DNA of 64,000 nt from Eilatimonas milleporae (GTDB lineage: Bacteria; Pseudomonadota; Alphaproteobacteria; Sphingomonadales; Kordiimonadaceae), in NCBI RefSeq assembly GCF_003688555.1, contig NZ_REFR01000001.1:28936-92935 (forward strand). Direction: 5' to 3'. Shown in pieces: positions 17,091 through 26,310 of this stretch. Numbering within the stretch: position 1 is the stretch's first letter; each line of letters opens with the position of its first letter. The notes below the pieces were generated by a model. The model did not search any database. It was not told the DNA's origin and worked only from the letters and a program-made list of their open reading frames with translations. The translations under genes and the position numbers were made by a program.

Positions 17091-18302
17091 TCATGACAGG
17101 ATGTGCCATATCTCGCGGTAAGCGTGCCGTTCTATGCGCCATGGCGGACATTTTCCCAGAAGATCGGACAAACCCGTCTCTTCAAGAATGCGGCTGAGTG
17201 CCGCACGCTCTTTTTCGGGCAAGGCCGCCAGGCTGTCCTGTGCCCTGTTCAGCATCCAGACGGCATACTGACGGACGGCGGCCTCATAAGGGGTGCCATC
17301 GATGTGGAAGCGGATGCGTCCCAGCGTCCGTTTGCCGCTGTCGCCCAAAACCGCCGCACCGTCCGCCGGGTGTGTTGTCCGCACATGATCGTCGAGAAAA
17401 GCGACACAGGCGGCCAGTTCGGGGGCATGTTCGCGGGACATCATTTTCAACAGATCCTTCAAGGTCTCGGGCAGGGCTGCCGGCCTGAAAAGACCGTCCT
17501 CGCCGTAAGCCTGCCCAGATGATGGGGACGATGATGCGGATGGTGCCGGACCGGCAAATGTATGCTCCGGAAACTCCGGGGCCGTCCATTCGGGGGCCAT
17601 CATCCGTTCCACCCAGCGCCACACCCGGTGGGCCTGCCGCTGCATCAGGGCCGCCGGATGGGGATCCCGGCCCAGATGCGCATACAGCGGGCCGATAAAG
17701 CCGAAATCGGCAATGGTCGGACGCAGGCCCAGAAGATAGGGATGGTCGGCGAAATGCCTGTCCAGCAGGCCGAGCAGTTCATGGTATCGGCCTTCGATAC
17801 CGGGAATGGTGTCCGCTGTAATGCCAAGATACGGCAGAAGGCCGCTCATCCGGGCTTTCAACGGCGCGGCCACGGTGTCCGCCTGATCGTCCGGTGTAGC
17901 CGGGGCCCCCATCCGGGCGAATTCCAGGCTGATGAAATGGTCGTTGGCGTCCGGAAAATTCCAGCGGTAATGCATGGCCGGACGCAGCAGGCCCTCGTCA
18001 CCGTAAAGTTCCAGGATACGCGCGACCGTTTTCAGGGCCGGGTCCCGGGGGACAAGGGCGGGTTCGGGATGACGGTCTTCCAGAACGTCGATGATTTCGG
18101 TCGTATCCTGAAGAACGTCCCCCTCCGGCGCGACAAGCACCGGCAGCACCACCCGCCCGACGGCGGGCACTATGTCGCGGGCAAATGCCGGATGGGCCGG
18201 CAGGCGTTCTTCAAAGGGCAGGGCCTTTTTGCGCAGATAACTTCTTAATTTACCCGAATAAAGCGAAACCGGGCTGCCATACATAATATGGGGATGCGTC
18301 AT
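17091..18302 (-). CDS. Glutathione S-transferase-like protein, long form
   Basis: A 403-residue protein with a thioredoxin-like N-terminal GST domain (YGSPVSLYSGKLRSYLRKKALPFEE; by position 8-32; then LPVLVAPEGDVLQDTTEIIDVLE, with the cis-Pro and the glutathione-binding Asp/Thr region) and an all-alpha C-terminal half containing a GST_C-like DRHFADHPYLLGLRPTIADF near 190. The remaining 150 residues are an extension with no recognised domain. It is much longer than a classical GST (about 200-220). It is divergent from the aldehyde dehydrogenase at 18589. The substrate is unknown. Confidence 0.8.
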   Translation of the reverse strand: MTHPHIMYGSPVSLYSGKLRSYLRKKALPFEERLPAHPAFARDIVPAVGRVVLPVLVAPEGDVLQDTTEIIDVLEDRHPEPALVPRDPALKTVARILELYGDEGLLRPAMHYRWNFPDANDHFISLEFARMGAPATPDDQADTVAAPLKARMSGLLPYLGITADTIPGIEGRYHELLGLLDRHFADHPYLLGLRPTIADFGFIGPLYAHLGRDPHPAALMQRQAHRVWRWVERMMAPEWTAPEFPEHTFAGPAPSASSSPSSGQAYGEDGLFRPAALPETLKDLLKMMSREHAPELAACVAFLDDHVRTTHPADGAAVLGDSGKRTLGRIRFHIDGTPYEAAVRQYAVWMLNRAQDSLAALPEKERAALSRILEETGLSDLLGKCPPWRIERHAYREIWHILS

Positions 18303-18588
18303 AAACCGTCTTTCCGCCGTTGGCGCTATAAAGTCATATATTCCAATGAAATAACCATACGGGCATCACTATGGCCCACGCTGTTCGGACAGCCAAATAA
18401 CACTTTGGGGACCGGTGCCAAACGTAAGGTGAACGTCCGTTTTCATGTCGGTTCGGCTGGACGCGGGCGCCGGCTTGGCGCATCTTGTCAGGCGGAAGTG
18501 GTGGGGATTTTACGGACGCATTTGCTTTTGACGGGCACCCCCCTTTTTATGAATGCATTTTTCGGCAATCCGGACAGAGGAGATATCG

Positions 18589-20046
18589 ATGCGGATGCTC
18601 GATAGCCACTATATCGGCGGCCAGTGGGTTCGCGACCATGAGGAACGCCATCGTACCATCGTCAATCCGGCAACGGGCGAACCGTCGGGGCATATGCGCC
18701 TTGGCGATGCGGCGGATGTAGACAGGGCGGTGGCTGCGGCCCGCGCCGCTTTCGCCGCGTTTTCACGCACCACCCGCCAGGACAGGCTGGATCTGCTGGA
18801 CGCCCTGATTGCCGAATATCAGGCGGCGATTGACGATATGGCCGCCCGCATCACCGAGGAAATGGGGGCACCGGCCGTATTTGCCCGCAAGGTCCAGGCA
18901 CCGTCCGGTCTGGGACATCTGATGACGGCGCGGAAAATGCTCGAAACCTTTTCCTTCCATGAAGATCGCGGCTCCACCCGGGTTGCCCGGGAACCTGTCG
19001 GCGTTGTCGGTATGATCACGCCGTGGAACTGGCCGATCAACCAGATCACCTGCAAGGTGGCGCCGGCCATCGCCACCGGTTGCACAATGGTTTTAAAACC
19101 CAGCGAGGTTGCGCCATACAGCGCTGAACTGTTTGCCGAAATCGTCGACAGGGCCGGGGTGCCTGCCGGTGTATTCAACATGATATGGGGCGAAGGTCCG
19201 ACTGTCGGGCAGGCCATTGCCGCTCACCCGGATGTGGACATGGTCTCGATCACTGGGTCCACCCGTGCCGGACGTGCCGTGCAGGCCGCCGGCGCCGATA
19301 CGATCAAACGCGTGACCCAGGAACTGGGCGGCAAGTCCGCCAATATCCTGCTGGACGATCTGAGCGACGACGCGTTCGTATCGGCTGTCACGCGTGACAC
19401 GCTCGGCGTCATGATGAACACGGGCCAGACCTGCACGGCCCGGACCCGTATGTTCGTACCGCGTGACAGGATGGACCGGGCGGCGGAGACCGCCGCCGCC
19501 GCCGCCGCAACCGTCGTCACCGGGGCGCCCGGTGACGCGGCCACGCAGATGGGCCCCATCTCGCACCGCGATCAGTATGAAAAGGTCCAAAGCCTGATTG
19601 AAAAGGGCATGGCCGAGGGCGCGCGGCTGGTGGCTGGTGGACCGGGCCGGCCGCAAGGGGCGCCGAACGGCGGTTTTTTCGTGCAGCCCACCGTGTTTGC
19701 CGATGTCACGCCGGACATGACCATCGCGCGCGAGGAGATATTCGGCCCCGTCTTGTCAATCCTGCCCTATGACAGCGAGGAAGAGGCGGTCGCCATGGCC
19801 AATGATTCCCCGTACGGACTGGCCGGCGCGGTCACGGCGGCGGATGCCGGGCGGGCGCGCGACGTGGCACAGAGCCTGCGCACCGGTATCGTCCATATCA
19901 ATGGTGCGCCCAATGATATAACGGCTCCCTTCGGCGGCTATAAACAGTCCGGCAATGGCCGGGAATGGGGGGATTACGCCTTCCACGATTATCTGGAAGT
20001 CAAGGCAATCATGGGCTTCGCGGACGATGCCGGGCATGCGGCCTGA
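18589..20046 (+). CDS. NAD(P)-dependent aldehyde dehydrogenase
   Basis: A 485-residue cytoplasmic aldehyde dehydrogenase. Motifs: TPWNWPINQITCK near 144, VLKPSEVAP near 168, FGST-type ITGSTRAGRA near 221, the general base Glu245 in VTQELGGKSAN, the nucleophile Cys282 in GQTCTARTR, and EEIFGPVLSI. The ATG at 18589 is chosen because GAGGAG lies just upstream; a frame start at 18553 has none. It overlaps the next gene by one base (TGATG), implying coupled translation. The substrate is not predictable. Confidence 0.92.
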   Translation: MRMLDSHYIGGQWVRDHEERHRTIVNPATGEPSGHMRLGDAADVDRAVAAARAAFAAFSRTTRQDRLDLLDALIAEYQAAIDDMAARITEEMGAPAVFARKVQAPSGLGHLMTARKMLETFSFHEDRGSTRVAREPVGVVGMITPWNWPINQITCKVAPAIATGCTMVLKPSEVAPYSAELFAEIVDRAGVPAGVFNMIWGEGPTVGQAIAAHPDVDMVSITGSTRAGRAVQAAGADTIKRVTQELGGKSANILLDDLSDDAFVSAVTRDTLGVMMNTGQTCTARTRMFVPRDRMDRAAETAAAAAATVVTGAPGDAATQMGPISHRDQYEKVQSLIEKGMAEGARLVAGGPGRPQGAPNGGFFVQPTVFADVTPDMTIAREEIFGPVLSILPYDSEEEAVAMANDSPYGLAGAVTAADAGRARDVAQSLRTGIVHINGAPNDITAPFGGYKQSGNGREWGDYAFHDYLEVKAIMGFADDAGHAA

Positions 20047-20792
20047 TGCCTGACGGGGCGCCGGCGTCAAACCCGCACGGCAGGCGGCGCGTGGCGTCAC
20101 GGCTGCATCTGTTTTTCAGCCGGGTGCACAAGCTGATGGGCCTGTTGCTGGTCGTGCAGTTTCTGTTCTGGACGACCAGCGGTGTGATCATGAGCTGGAT
20201 CCCGATCCAGGAGGTGCGCGGCGAACATCTGCGCCGGCCGGCGGTGGATATCGCCGCCCCGCCACTGGACATCGTCAAGGCCCTTGCCAGGGTGGACGGG
20301 ACCAGCGGCCTGCGGGAGATCACCCTGCGCGATATTGCCGGGCGCCATGTTATTGAAACGCGGTTTGCCGACGGCACCTGCGCCCTCATCGATATGGCGA
20401 CGGGGCGTCGGATACCCGTTGATGCCACCCTGATCGCCGAGGCCGCGCGCGCTGCGTTCGCGCATGCGCCCCTGCCGTTGTCCATCGATCTGCTGGACCA
20501 TGCGCCCATCGACTATCGCGGTCCTGTGCCGGTCTGGCGGGTCGCCATGGACGACGCGGATGGCACGGTGGCCTATCTGGACCCGGAAACCGCCCATCTC
20601 CGCGCTGTCCGCACGGATACGTGGCGGCTCTACGACTTTTTCTGGATGCTGCACATCATGGATTACGAAAGCCGGGATGATTTCAACAACCCGCTGATCA
20701 TGACGGCATCGCTCAGCGCCGCCCTGTTTGTCTTAAGCGGGATCGCCCTGTTGATTTTCCGGTTGCGCCAGTCGGATTTCCGGCTGGTGTGA
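20046..20792 (+). CDS. PepSY-domain membrane protein
   Basis: A 248-residue protein with an N-terminal transmembrane helix (KLMGLLLVVQFLFWTTSGVIM, positions about 29-49), a periplasmic part containing two PepSY-like repeats (near 70-120 and 130-185), and a C-terminal helix (LIMTASLSAALFVLSGIALLIF; about 215-236). HKLMGL and HIMDYE resemble PepSY-associated TM proteins linked to iron-reductase systems. The ATG at 20046 overlaps the upstream dehydrogenase stop. Its role is unknown. Confidence 0.82.
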   Translation: MPDGAPASNPHGRRRVASRLHLFFSRVHKLMGLLLVVQFLFWTTSGVIMSWIPIQEVRGEHLRRPAVDIAAPPLDIVKALARVDGTSGLREITLRDIAGRHVIETRFADGTCALIDMATGRRIPVDATLIAEAARAAFAHAPLPLSIDLLDHAPIDYRGPVPVWRVAMDDADGTVAYLDPETAHLRAVRTDTWRLYDFFWMLHIMDYESRDDFNNPLIMTASLSAALFVLSGIALLIFRLRQSDFRLV

Positions 20793-20794
20793 TA

Positions 20795-20848
20795 CCTGAT
20801 CGCCCTGATCGCCCTGATCGCCCTGATCGCCCTGATCGCCCTGATCGC
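20795..20848. repeat. 9-bp tandem repeat, six copies
   Basis: CCTGATCGC is repeated six times without change, starting two bases after the PepSY gene stop and ending 23 nt before the tdk stop. The genes converge here. The period is a multiple of three. No hairpin is formed. Confidence 0.95.
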
Positions 20849-20871
20849 CCTGTGCCGGCCGGTGGGGCCAA

Positions 20872-21504
20872 TCAGCCTTTATCCTTTTCACCGGGGGCGG
20901 CATTCATGGTGTCCGGACCGCTTTGCGGCCCGTACAGTTTTTCCATGAAATGCTTTCGGCAGAGCGCGATATAGCGGTCATTGCCGCCGATCTCGATCGA
21001 CTGGCCCTCGCGCACGGCGCGGCCTTCGCCGTCGATCCGCAGGTTCATCGTCGCCTTCTTGCCGCAGGTGCAGATGGTCTTCAGCTCGTTCAGTTCATCC
21101 GCCAGCGCCATCAGCCATTTGCTGCCCTCGAACAGGTTGGCGCGGAAATCCGTGCGCAGTCCGTAACACAGCACGGGAATGCGCAGGCTGTCCGCAATGG
21201 CCGCCGCCTGGAACACCTGATCCTTTGACAGAAACTGTGCCTCGTCCACCAGCACGCAGTGCAGCGGGCGTGTCTTCAGGCTGTCCGTCACCACCGTAAA
21301 CAGGTCCGTTGCCTCATCGAAGACCCGTGCCGTGGCCTCCAGTCCGATGCGCGATGAGATCACCGCTTCGCCGTAGCGGTCGTCGATCGCGGCGGTGAAC
21401 AATATTGTGTTCATACCGCGTTCCTGATAGTTGAAACTCGATTGCAGCAAGGTGGTGGACTTGCCTGCGTTCATGGCGGAATAGTAAAAATACAGTTTGG
21501 CCAT
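20872..21504 (-). CDS. tdk: Thymidine kinase
   Basis: Phosphorylates thymidine (and deoxyuridine) to the monophosphate with ATP. The 210-residue protein has the P-loop [13 protein letters not shown] at 9-21, LVDEAQFLS (Walker B-like, catalytic Glu) near 86, a lasso/zinc region with [14 protein letters not shown] and the C-terminal CRKHF. The ATG at 21504 follows from the conserved [16 protein letters not shown] start. It is a salvage enzyme at the left border of the nucleoside locus, convergent with the PepSY gene. Confidence 0.95.
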   Translation of the reverse strand: MAKLYFYYSAMNAGKSTTLLQSSFNYQERGMNTILFTAAIDDRYGEAVISSRIGLEATARVFDEATDLFTVVTDSLKTRPLHCVLVDEAQFLSKDQVFQAAAIADSLRIPVLCYGLRTDFRANLFEGSKWLMALADELNELKTICTCGKKATMNLRIDGEGRAVREGQSIEIGGNDRYIALCRKHFMEKLYGPQSGPDTMNAAPGEKDKG

Positions 21505-21736
21505 CGGCCTGAAGCATCCGTTGTCTGAAGCGTCCGTTATCCAAGGCCGGTTCGACCGGCTGTTTTGAAGCCGCGCGATCATAGGCAAGCGGCCCTGCAA
21601 CGGCAAGGAGCAGGCTGCATGACGGATCGGCCGGTCCTGCGGCCGGTGGGATGACATCCCGGATACGAAGTCGGACATTCGGATACGAACGCCCGATACA
21701 AAGCCCGAATACAAAGGCGGGGGAGAGGCAAGCGTG

Positions 21737-23206
21737 ATGAAACGCATCGCAAGGAAAGGCTTTGGCAGGCATGTTTGGGCTGCGGCGGGTCTTGCTGTCC
21801 GCCTTGTGGTCTGTATGGTGCTCGGCATCGGTGTGGCGGCCCCGGTCGCGGCGGATGAGGACGATGCCGCCCGCATGTTGCAGGTTGTGCGCGGCAACGG
21901 GCCGGAACTGCGTCGTTTCCTCCAGGCCTTTCCCAAGGGCGGCGAGCTGCACTCCCATCTTACCGGCGCCGTTTATGCCGAAACATGGCTGGACTGGGCG
22001 GCCGAAGACGACCTGTGCCTGGACAAGACCTATAAGTCCATCGTCATGCCCGGCAAGGGGGGCTGCGACGCGGACGGCGGGATCACTGCCGCCAATGCCC
22101 GGCTGATCGAGGATGCGCGCCGCACCTTTATCGACAGTGTCAGCCTGCGCAGTTTTCTGCCCTATGCGGGGTGGTCGGGACACAATCAGTTTTTCGCCAC
22201 CTTCGCCCGGACCACGGCCAGGCCCGAACGCTTCGGCGATATGCTGGCCGCTGTTGCCGAGCGGGCCGCGCGGCAGAACATCCTGTATCTGGAACTGATG
22301 CATACCCTTGGCTTTGGCGATATTTTCCCCCTTGTCGGCGGGCTTGAAATGACGGGCGATGTGGCGGCGGATTACCGCACATTGATGGACAGCCCCTTCG
22401 GCGCGGCGCGCGGTGACCTTGTGGCCGGAATGCGCGGGCAGATCGCCGCGGCCTACGCCCGCAAGGACGCACTGCTCGGCTGCGGCACGGACGAGGCCAA
22501 AGCGGGCTGCGACGTGGAAATCCGCCTGCTGCATCAGGTGATACGCGAGTTTGAGCCCGCGCTGGTGTTCGCGCAATTCATCCTGGGCTGGGCCGCCGTG
22601 GCGGAAGAACCGGCCTATGTGGGGATGAATCTTGTGGCACCGGAAGACGGCTTTATCGCCCTGCGCGACTATACGCTGCACATGCGCATGATCGACCATC
22701 TGTACCGCAATGAAGGCGCGCGCAATGTGGCCCTGCACGCGGGCGAATTGACGCTGGGTCTGGTACGGCCCAAACAACTGCGCTTCCACATCCGCGAGGC
22801 GATTGAACTGGGCCATGCCAAACGCATCGGCCACGGTGTCGCCATTGCCTATGAGGATGACAGCCACGGCCTGCTGGCCCATATGGCCGAAAATGGCATT
22901 CTGGTCGAAATCAACCTGACCAGCAACGACGTGATCCTCGGGGTCGCGGGCAGTGATCACCCGTGGGCGCTGTACCGGGCGGCGGGTGTGCCGATGGCAT
23001 TGTCCACTGATGATGAAGGGGTTTCGCGCATTGATCTGACGCACGAATATCAGCGCGCGGTCACAACATATAATCTCGGCTACGGCGATCTCAAAACGCT
23101 GTCGCGGGCCAGTATCGAGTACAGTTTTCTTGACCCCGAGGTCAAAGAGCGTCTTATGCTGACCCTTGAAGAGCGGTTTCGCCGTTTTGAGGCCGGCGCG
23201 CGTTGA
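21737..23206 (+). CDS. Exported adenosine deaminase-family protein
   Basis: A 489-residue member of the adenosine/AMP deaminase superfamily, probably converting adenosine (or a related purine nucleoside) to inosine outside the cytoplasm. A signal peptide is visible (hydrophobic stretch about 12-32, then VAADEDD). Zinc-binding and catalytic motifs: [11 protein letters not shown] near 68, HAGELTLG near 333, [10 protein letters not shown] near 361 and [11 protein letters not shown] near 417. It is longer than cytosolic enzymes (about 340) and resembles secreted ADGF-type proteins. The ATG at 21737 is preferred over the GTG at 21734; GGGAGAGG is upstream. It starts the import side of the nucleoside locus. 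Confidence 0.88.
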   Translation: MKRIARKGFGRHVWAAAGLAVRLVVCMVLGIGVAAPVAADEDDAARMLQVVRGNGPELRRFLQAFPKGGELHSHLTGAVYAETWLDWAAEDDLCLDKTYKSIVMPGKGGCDADGGITAANARLIEDARRTFIDSVSLRSFLPYAGWSGHNQFFATFARTTARPERFGDMLAAVAERAARQNILYLELMHTLGFGDIFPLVGGLEMTGDVAADYRTLMDSPFGAARGDLVAGMRGQIAAAYARKDALLGCGTDEAKAGCDVEIRLLHQVIREFEPALVFAQFILGWAAVAEEPAYVGMNLVAPEDGFIALRDYTLHMRMIDHLYRNEGARNVALHAGELTLGLVRPKQLRFHIREAIELGHAKRIGHGVAIAYEDDSHGLLAHMAENGILVEINLTSNDVILGVAGSDHPWALYRAAGVPMALSTDDEGVSRIDLTHEYQRAVTTYNLGYGDLKTLSRASIEYSFLDPEVKERLMLTLEERFRRFEAGAR

Positions 23207-23302
23207 CCGCCCCGGCTGCAAACCGGGCGGCCGCAAACCATCCGACCGCAATCCATGACGCGCGGACCGCGCGATGCCCGTTTCCGTTTTTTGCCGACAA
23301 AA

Positions 23303-23359
23303 CCCGATTTTAGCCCGATGGCCCAATTTTAGCCCGATGGCCCGATTTTAGCCCGATGG
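23303..23359. repeat. 19-bp tandem repeat, three copies
   Basis: CCCGATTTTAGCCCGATGG occurs three times in a row (the middle copy has one A for G), ending 10 nt before the ATG of the permease gene. The ribosome site GAAAGG lies just after the array. It could affect translation initiation or be a promoter-proximal regulator site. Confidence 0.9.
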
Positions 23360-23369
23360 AAAGGCCTGT

Positions 23370-25010
23370 ATGAGCGCAGATACCCGTCTTCAGGACCGTT
23401 CCGGCCCGCAGGATATTCTCAGCGCCGACCGCCCGTCCTCGCAACTGGCCGCGGATGTGAATGCCGGTTTTGCCTTCTTTCTCGATTGCGTGGTCAATCT
23501 GTTCGTTCTCTCGGGCCTGTTGATCGGCGCTTTCGGCTTCCCCGGCGAGATTGTTTTCGGCCGCATCATACCCGGCGCGATCGTCGGTATCCTGTTCGGC
23601 AACCTGGCCTATATCCGCTACGCCCGTCATCTGGCGAAAAAGACCGGCCAGGAAGGGCTCACCGCCATTCCGCAGGGCATCGACCTGCCGACGGTGCTGA
23701 GCATGGTGTTCTTCATCATGGGGCCGTTCTATGCCGAACAGCGTCTTGCCGTCGGGGATATGGCGGCGGCCACCGCCGCATGGCATGTGGGCATGGCCAG
23801 TGCCCTGTGGATGGCCGCCATCAAACTGGTTTTTTCTTTCTTCGGCCGTCTTATCCAGGATGGCCTGCCGCAAACCGCGCTGATCGGCGCGATGGCCGGT
23901 ATTGCCACCGTATGGCTCGGGGCGGATGCTTTTCTCGGCATTTTCGAACTGCCGGAAGTGGGCATCGTGTCCCTCTTCATCATGGCCTTTGCGCTGATCG
24001 CCGGCCACCGTCTGCCTTACAGCCTGCCGGGGGCGATCCTGGCCATCGTGATGGGCACGCTGATCTATTACGCGCTGGCCGTCGGCGGTTTCGGCAACGG
24101 CTATGTGGTGCGCGAGCTGCCGCCGCTGGTCCCGGCCCTGCCGGTGCCCTCGCTGCTCGGCTTTGCCGGCCTGTTTGGCGAGGTGACGCGCTATCTCGGT
24201 CTGATCATTCCGCTGGCGCTTCTGATTGCCGCCAGCAGCGTCAATGTGGTGGCGGGCGCGCGGCTGATCGGCGATACCTATGACCCCCGCACCGTGGTGC
24301 GGATCGACGCGGCGTCGACCGCCGTCTCCGCGCTGTTCGGCGGGGTTGTGCAGACGACCCCCTATTTCGGCCACACCACATACAAACGCATGGGCGCGCG
24401 CACGGGCTATTCGCTGGGGGCCGCCGGCGTGATTGCCGTCGGCGGCTTCCTCGGCGTGATTGCGCTGGCCTCGCAGATGATTCCCGCCGCGGTGCTCAAA
24501 CCGATCCTGGTGGTGGTGGCGTGCGATATCCTGCGTCTGGCATTCTCGTCCGGCGATGTGCGCCATGCACCTGCATTGCTGTTCGCGCTGGTGCCGGCCA
24601 TTCTCAATTACACCCACACCAAGGTGTCCGAGCTTTACGGCCTGATGGATACGGCGGCCCGCGAGCTGCTTTCGGCGGACTGGGCACTGTCCTATATTCT
24701 GCTCGGGACCATGTCGCGCGGATATATCCTGACCAGCATGATCTGGGCGGCCATGCTGGTCTGGATCATTGACGGCAGGATGAAACGTGCGGCCACCGCC
24801 GCTTTCGCCGCCGGGGCCCTGACGCTGTTCGGGATCATCCATTCGGTGCTGCCGTCGTCCGGTATGTATGTGCCGTGGGCCATGCCCGATCTTGGCGGTG
24901 CGGAACTGATGGGATACCGGCTGGCTTTGGGCTATGCTGTGGCGGGCACCATGCTGATTTTGTTCGGCATCATCAGGCGAAAGCCGATGTCAGGTACAGC
25001 GTCGTCGTGA
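23370..25010 (+). CDS. NCS2/AzgA-type nucleobase permease-like membrane protein
   Basis: A 546-residue integral membrane protein with about 13 hydrophobic segments. Signature-like stretches: GLTAIPQGIDLPTVLSMVFF near 93, LVFSFFGRLIQDGLPQTALIGAMAGI near 155, and ASSVNVVAGARLIGDTYDPRTVVRID near 290. This layout fits the nucleobase:cation symporter 2 / AzgA superfamily, so proton-driven uptake of a purine or pyrimidine base is a reasonable inference. The identity is less certain than for the enzymes nearby, and it could transport another substrate. It lies between the adenosine deaminase and deoC, all on the plus strand. Confidence 0.72.
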   Translation: MSADTRLQDRSGPQDILSADRPSSQLAADVNAGFAFFLDCVVNLFVLSGLLIGAFGFPGEIVFGRIIPGAIVGILFGNLAYIRYARHLAKKTGQEGLTAIPQGIDLPTVLSMVFFIMGPFYAEQRLAVGDMAAATAAWHVGMASALWMAAIKLVFSFFGRLIQDGLPQTALIGAMAGIATVWLGADAFLGIFELPEVGIVSLFIMAFALIAGHRLPYSLPGAILAIVMGTLIYYALAVGGFGNGYVVRELPPLVPALPVPSLLGFAGLFGEVTRYLGLIIPLALLIAASSVNVVAGARLIGDTYDPRTVVRIDAASTAVSALFGGVVQTTPYFGHTTYKRMGARTGYSLGAAGVIAVGGFLGVIALASQMIPAAVLKPILVVVACDILRLAFSSGDVRHAPALLFALVPAILNYTHTKVSELYGLMDTAARELLSADWALSYILLGTMSRGYILTSMIWAAMLVWIIDGRMKRAATAAFAAGALTLFGIIHSVLPSSGMYVPWAMPDLGGAELMGYRLALGYAVAGTMLILFGIIRRKPMSGTASS

Positions 25011-25122
25011 CGGCGATCCGGGCAATGGCCCGGAAAGCGGATCGGAAAGCGCACCGGGAAATACACCGGGCACTGGTCCAGACAGGTGTGCGAAAGCCGG
25101 TGTTCGGTCTGTTGACTAATTC

Positions 25123-25138
25123 TTGACCAACCGGTCAG
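25123..25138. promoter_or_regulatory. RutR-type operator upstream of deoC
   Basis: TTGACCAACCGGTCAG matches the RutR consensus at 12 of 14 defined positions and differs from the preTA site only in the central bases. It is 81 nt upstream of the deoC ATG. A TTGACT at 25112 with TCAGAT 17 nt later (25135-25140) gives a plausible promoter overlapped by the operator. The next gene, the tandem aldehyde dehydrogenase, would share this control. Confidence 0.82.
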
Positions 25139-25218
25139 ATTTCTGCCATGACCGTTCGCCGGTATCGCAGTATTTGCCGAAGACACGAAGCTATGCACCG
25201 GGACGATTGGAACCGACC

Positions 25219-26283
25219 ATGACCGCATACGGTACAGCGCAAGACGCAGACAGCCAGGCCCAAGCTCTGGATCGGGCCCCGGCCAATGACCGCGCCGGCG
25301 ATACGCAAAACCCCGTTTTGCCGGGCGCGGACCGGCACCGGCCCAATCAGGGCACGGATTTTCACGGGGACTGGCTGGACGGCATTCGTGTCAACAAAAG
25401 CGCGGTGGAACGCCGCACCGCCAGCCTGCCGGGTCGCCGCGCGGTCAAGAAAGAGGCGCAGACCGCCTTCCTCTTGAAAGCCATAAGCTGCATTGACCTG
25501 ACGACCCTTGCCGGCGATGACACGCCTGGCCGTGTCCGCCGACTGTGCGCCAAGGCCAAAGGGCCCGTGCGTCCGGATATTCTGGAAAAATTCGGCGTTG
25601 CCGACATCGGCCTGACCACGGGAGCCGTCTGTGTCTATCATCAGATGGTCCCGACAGCGGTCAGCGCCCTGAGCGGCAGCGGTGTGCCCGTGGCGGCGGT
25701 GTCAACGGGCTTTCCGGCGGGTCTCGCCCCCATGGAGACACGGCTGGAGGAAATTCGCCGGTCCGTCGCCGCCGGTGCGGGCGAGATCGACATTGTCGTC
25801 ACCCGGGCCCATGTGCTGACCGGTAACTGGCAGGCCCTGTATGACGAAGTGCGCGCCTTCAAGGAAGCGTGCGGCCCTGCGCTGATGAAAACCATCCTTG
25901 CAACCGGCGAGCATGGCAGCCTGACACAGGTGGCGAAGGCGTCGCTTACCGCGATGATGGCGGGCTCCGACTTCATCAAGACATCGACGGGGATGGAGGG
26001 CATCAATGCCACCATGCCGGTTTCTCTGGTCATGGTGCGGCAGATCCGTGACTTTGCCGACCGCACCGGCATCAGGGTCGGCTACAAGCCCGCCGGCGGC
26101 ATCCGGACCGCCAAGGACGCCGTGAATTACCTTGTCCTGATGAAAGAGGAACTGGGCCGCCGCTGGCTGGAGCCGGACCTGTTCCGCTTCGGTGCGTCCA
26201 GCCTGCTCGGCGATATCGAGCGTCAGTTGGAATATCATGCCTTTGGCGGCTATTCCGCCGACTACCGTCATGCCATGGCGTAA
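25219..26283 (+). CDS. deoC: Deoxyribose-phosphate aldolase
   Basis: Class I aldolase cleaving 2-deoxyribose-5-phosphate into acetaldehyde and glyceraldehyde-3-phosphate. The 354-residue protein has Asp191 in GEIDIVV, the Schiff-base Lys254 in SDFIKTSTG, and the relay Lys290 in GYKPAGGIR. The first 70 residues form a low-complexity extension (PANDRAGDTQ and similar) beyond the usual 250-residue core. The start at 25219 is chosen because the longer frame begins inside the RutR operator. It is followed 27 nt later by the aldehyde dehydrogenase that would remove its acetaldehyde product. Confidence 0.95.
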   Translation: MTAYGTAQDADSQAQALDRAPANDRAGDTQNPVLPGADRHRPNQGTDFHGDWLDGIRVNKSAVERRTASLPGRRAVKKEAQTAFLLKAISCIDLTTLAGDDTPGRVRRLCAKAKGPVRPDILEKFGVADIGLTTGAVCVYHQMVPTAVSALSGSGVPVAAVSTGFPAGLAPMETRLEEIRRSVAAGAGEIDIVVTRAHVLTGNWQALYDEVRAFKEACGPALMKTILATGEHGSLTQVAKASLTAMMAGSDFIKTSTGMEGINATMPVSLVMVRQIRDFADRTGIRVGYKPAGGIRTAKDAVNYLVLMKEELGRRWLEPDLFRFGASSLLGDIERQLEYHAFGGYSADYRHAMA

Positions 26284-26310
26284 GACGCATGGCTGTCAGG
26301 GGAAGACATC

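Noticed and set aside
20795..20848. Possible short CRISPR or iteron array
   Set aside because: 9-bp perfect tandem units with no spacers, between two convergent genes; no replication protein gene nearby.
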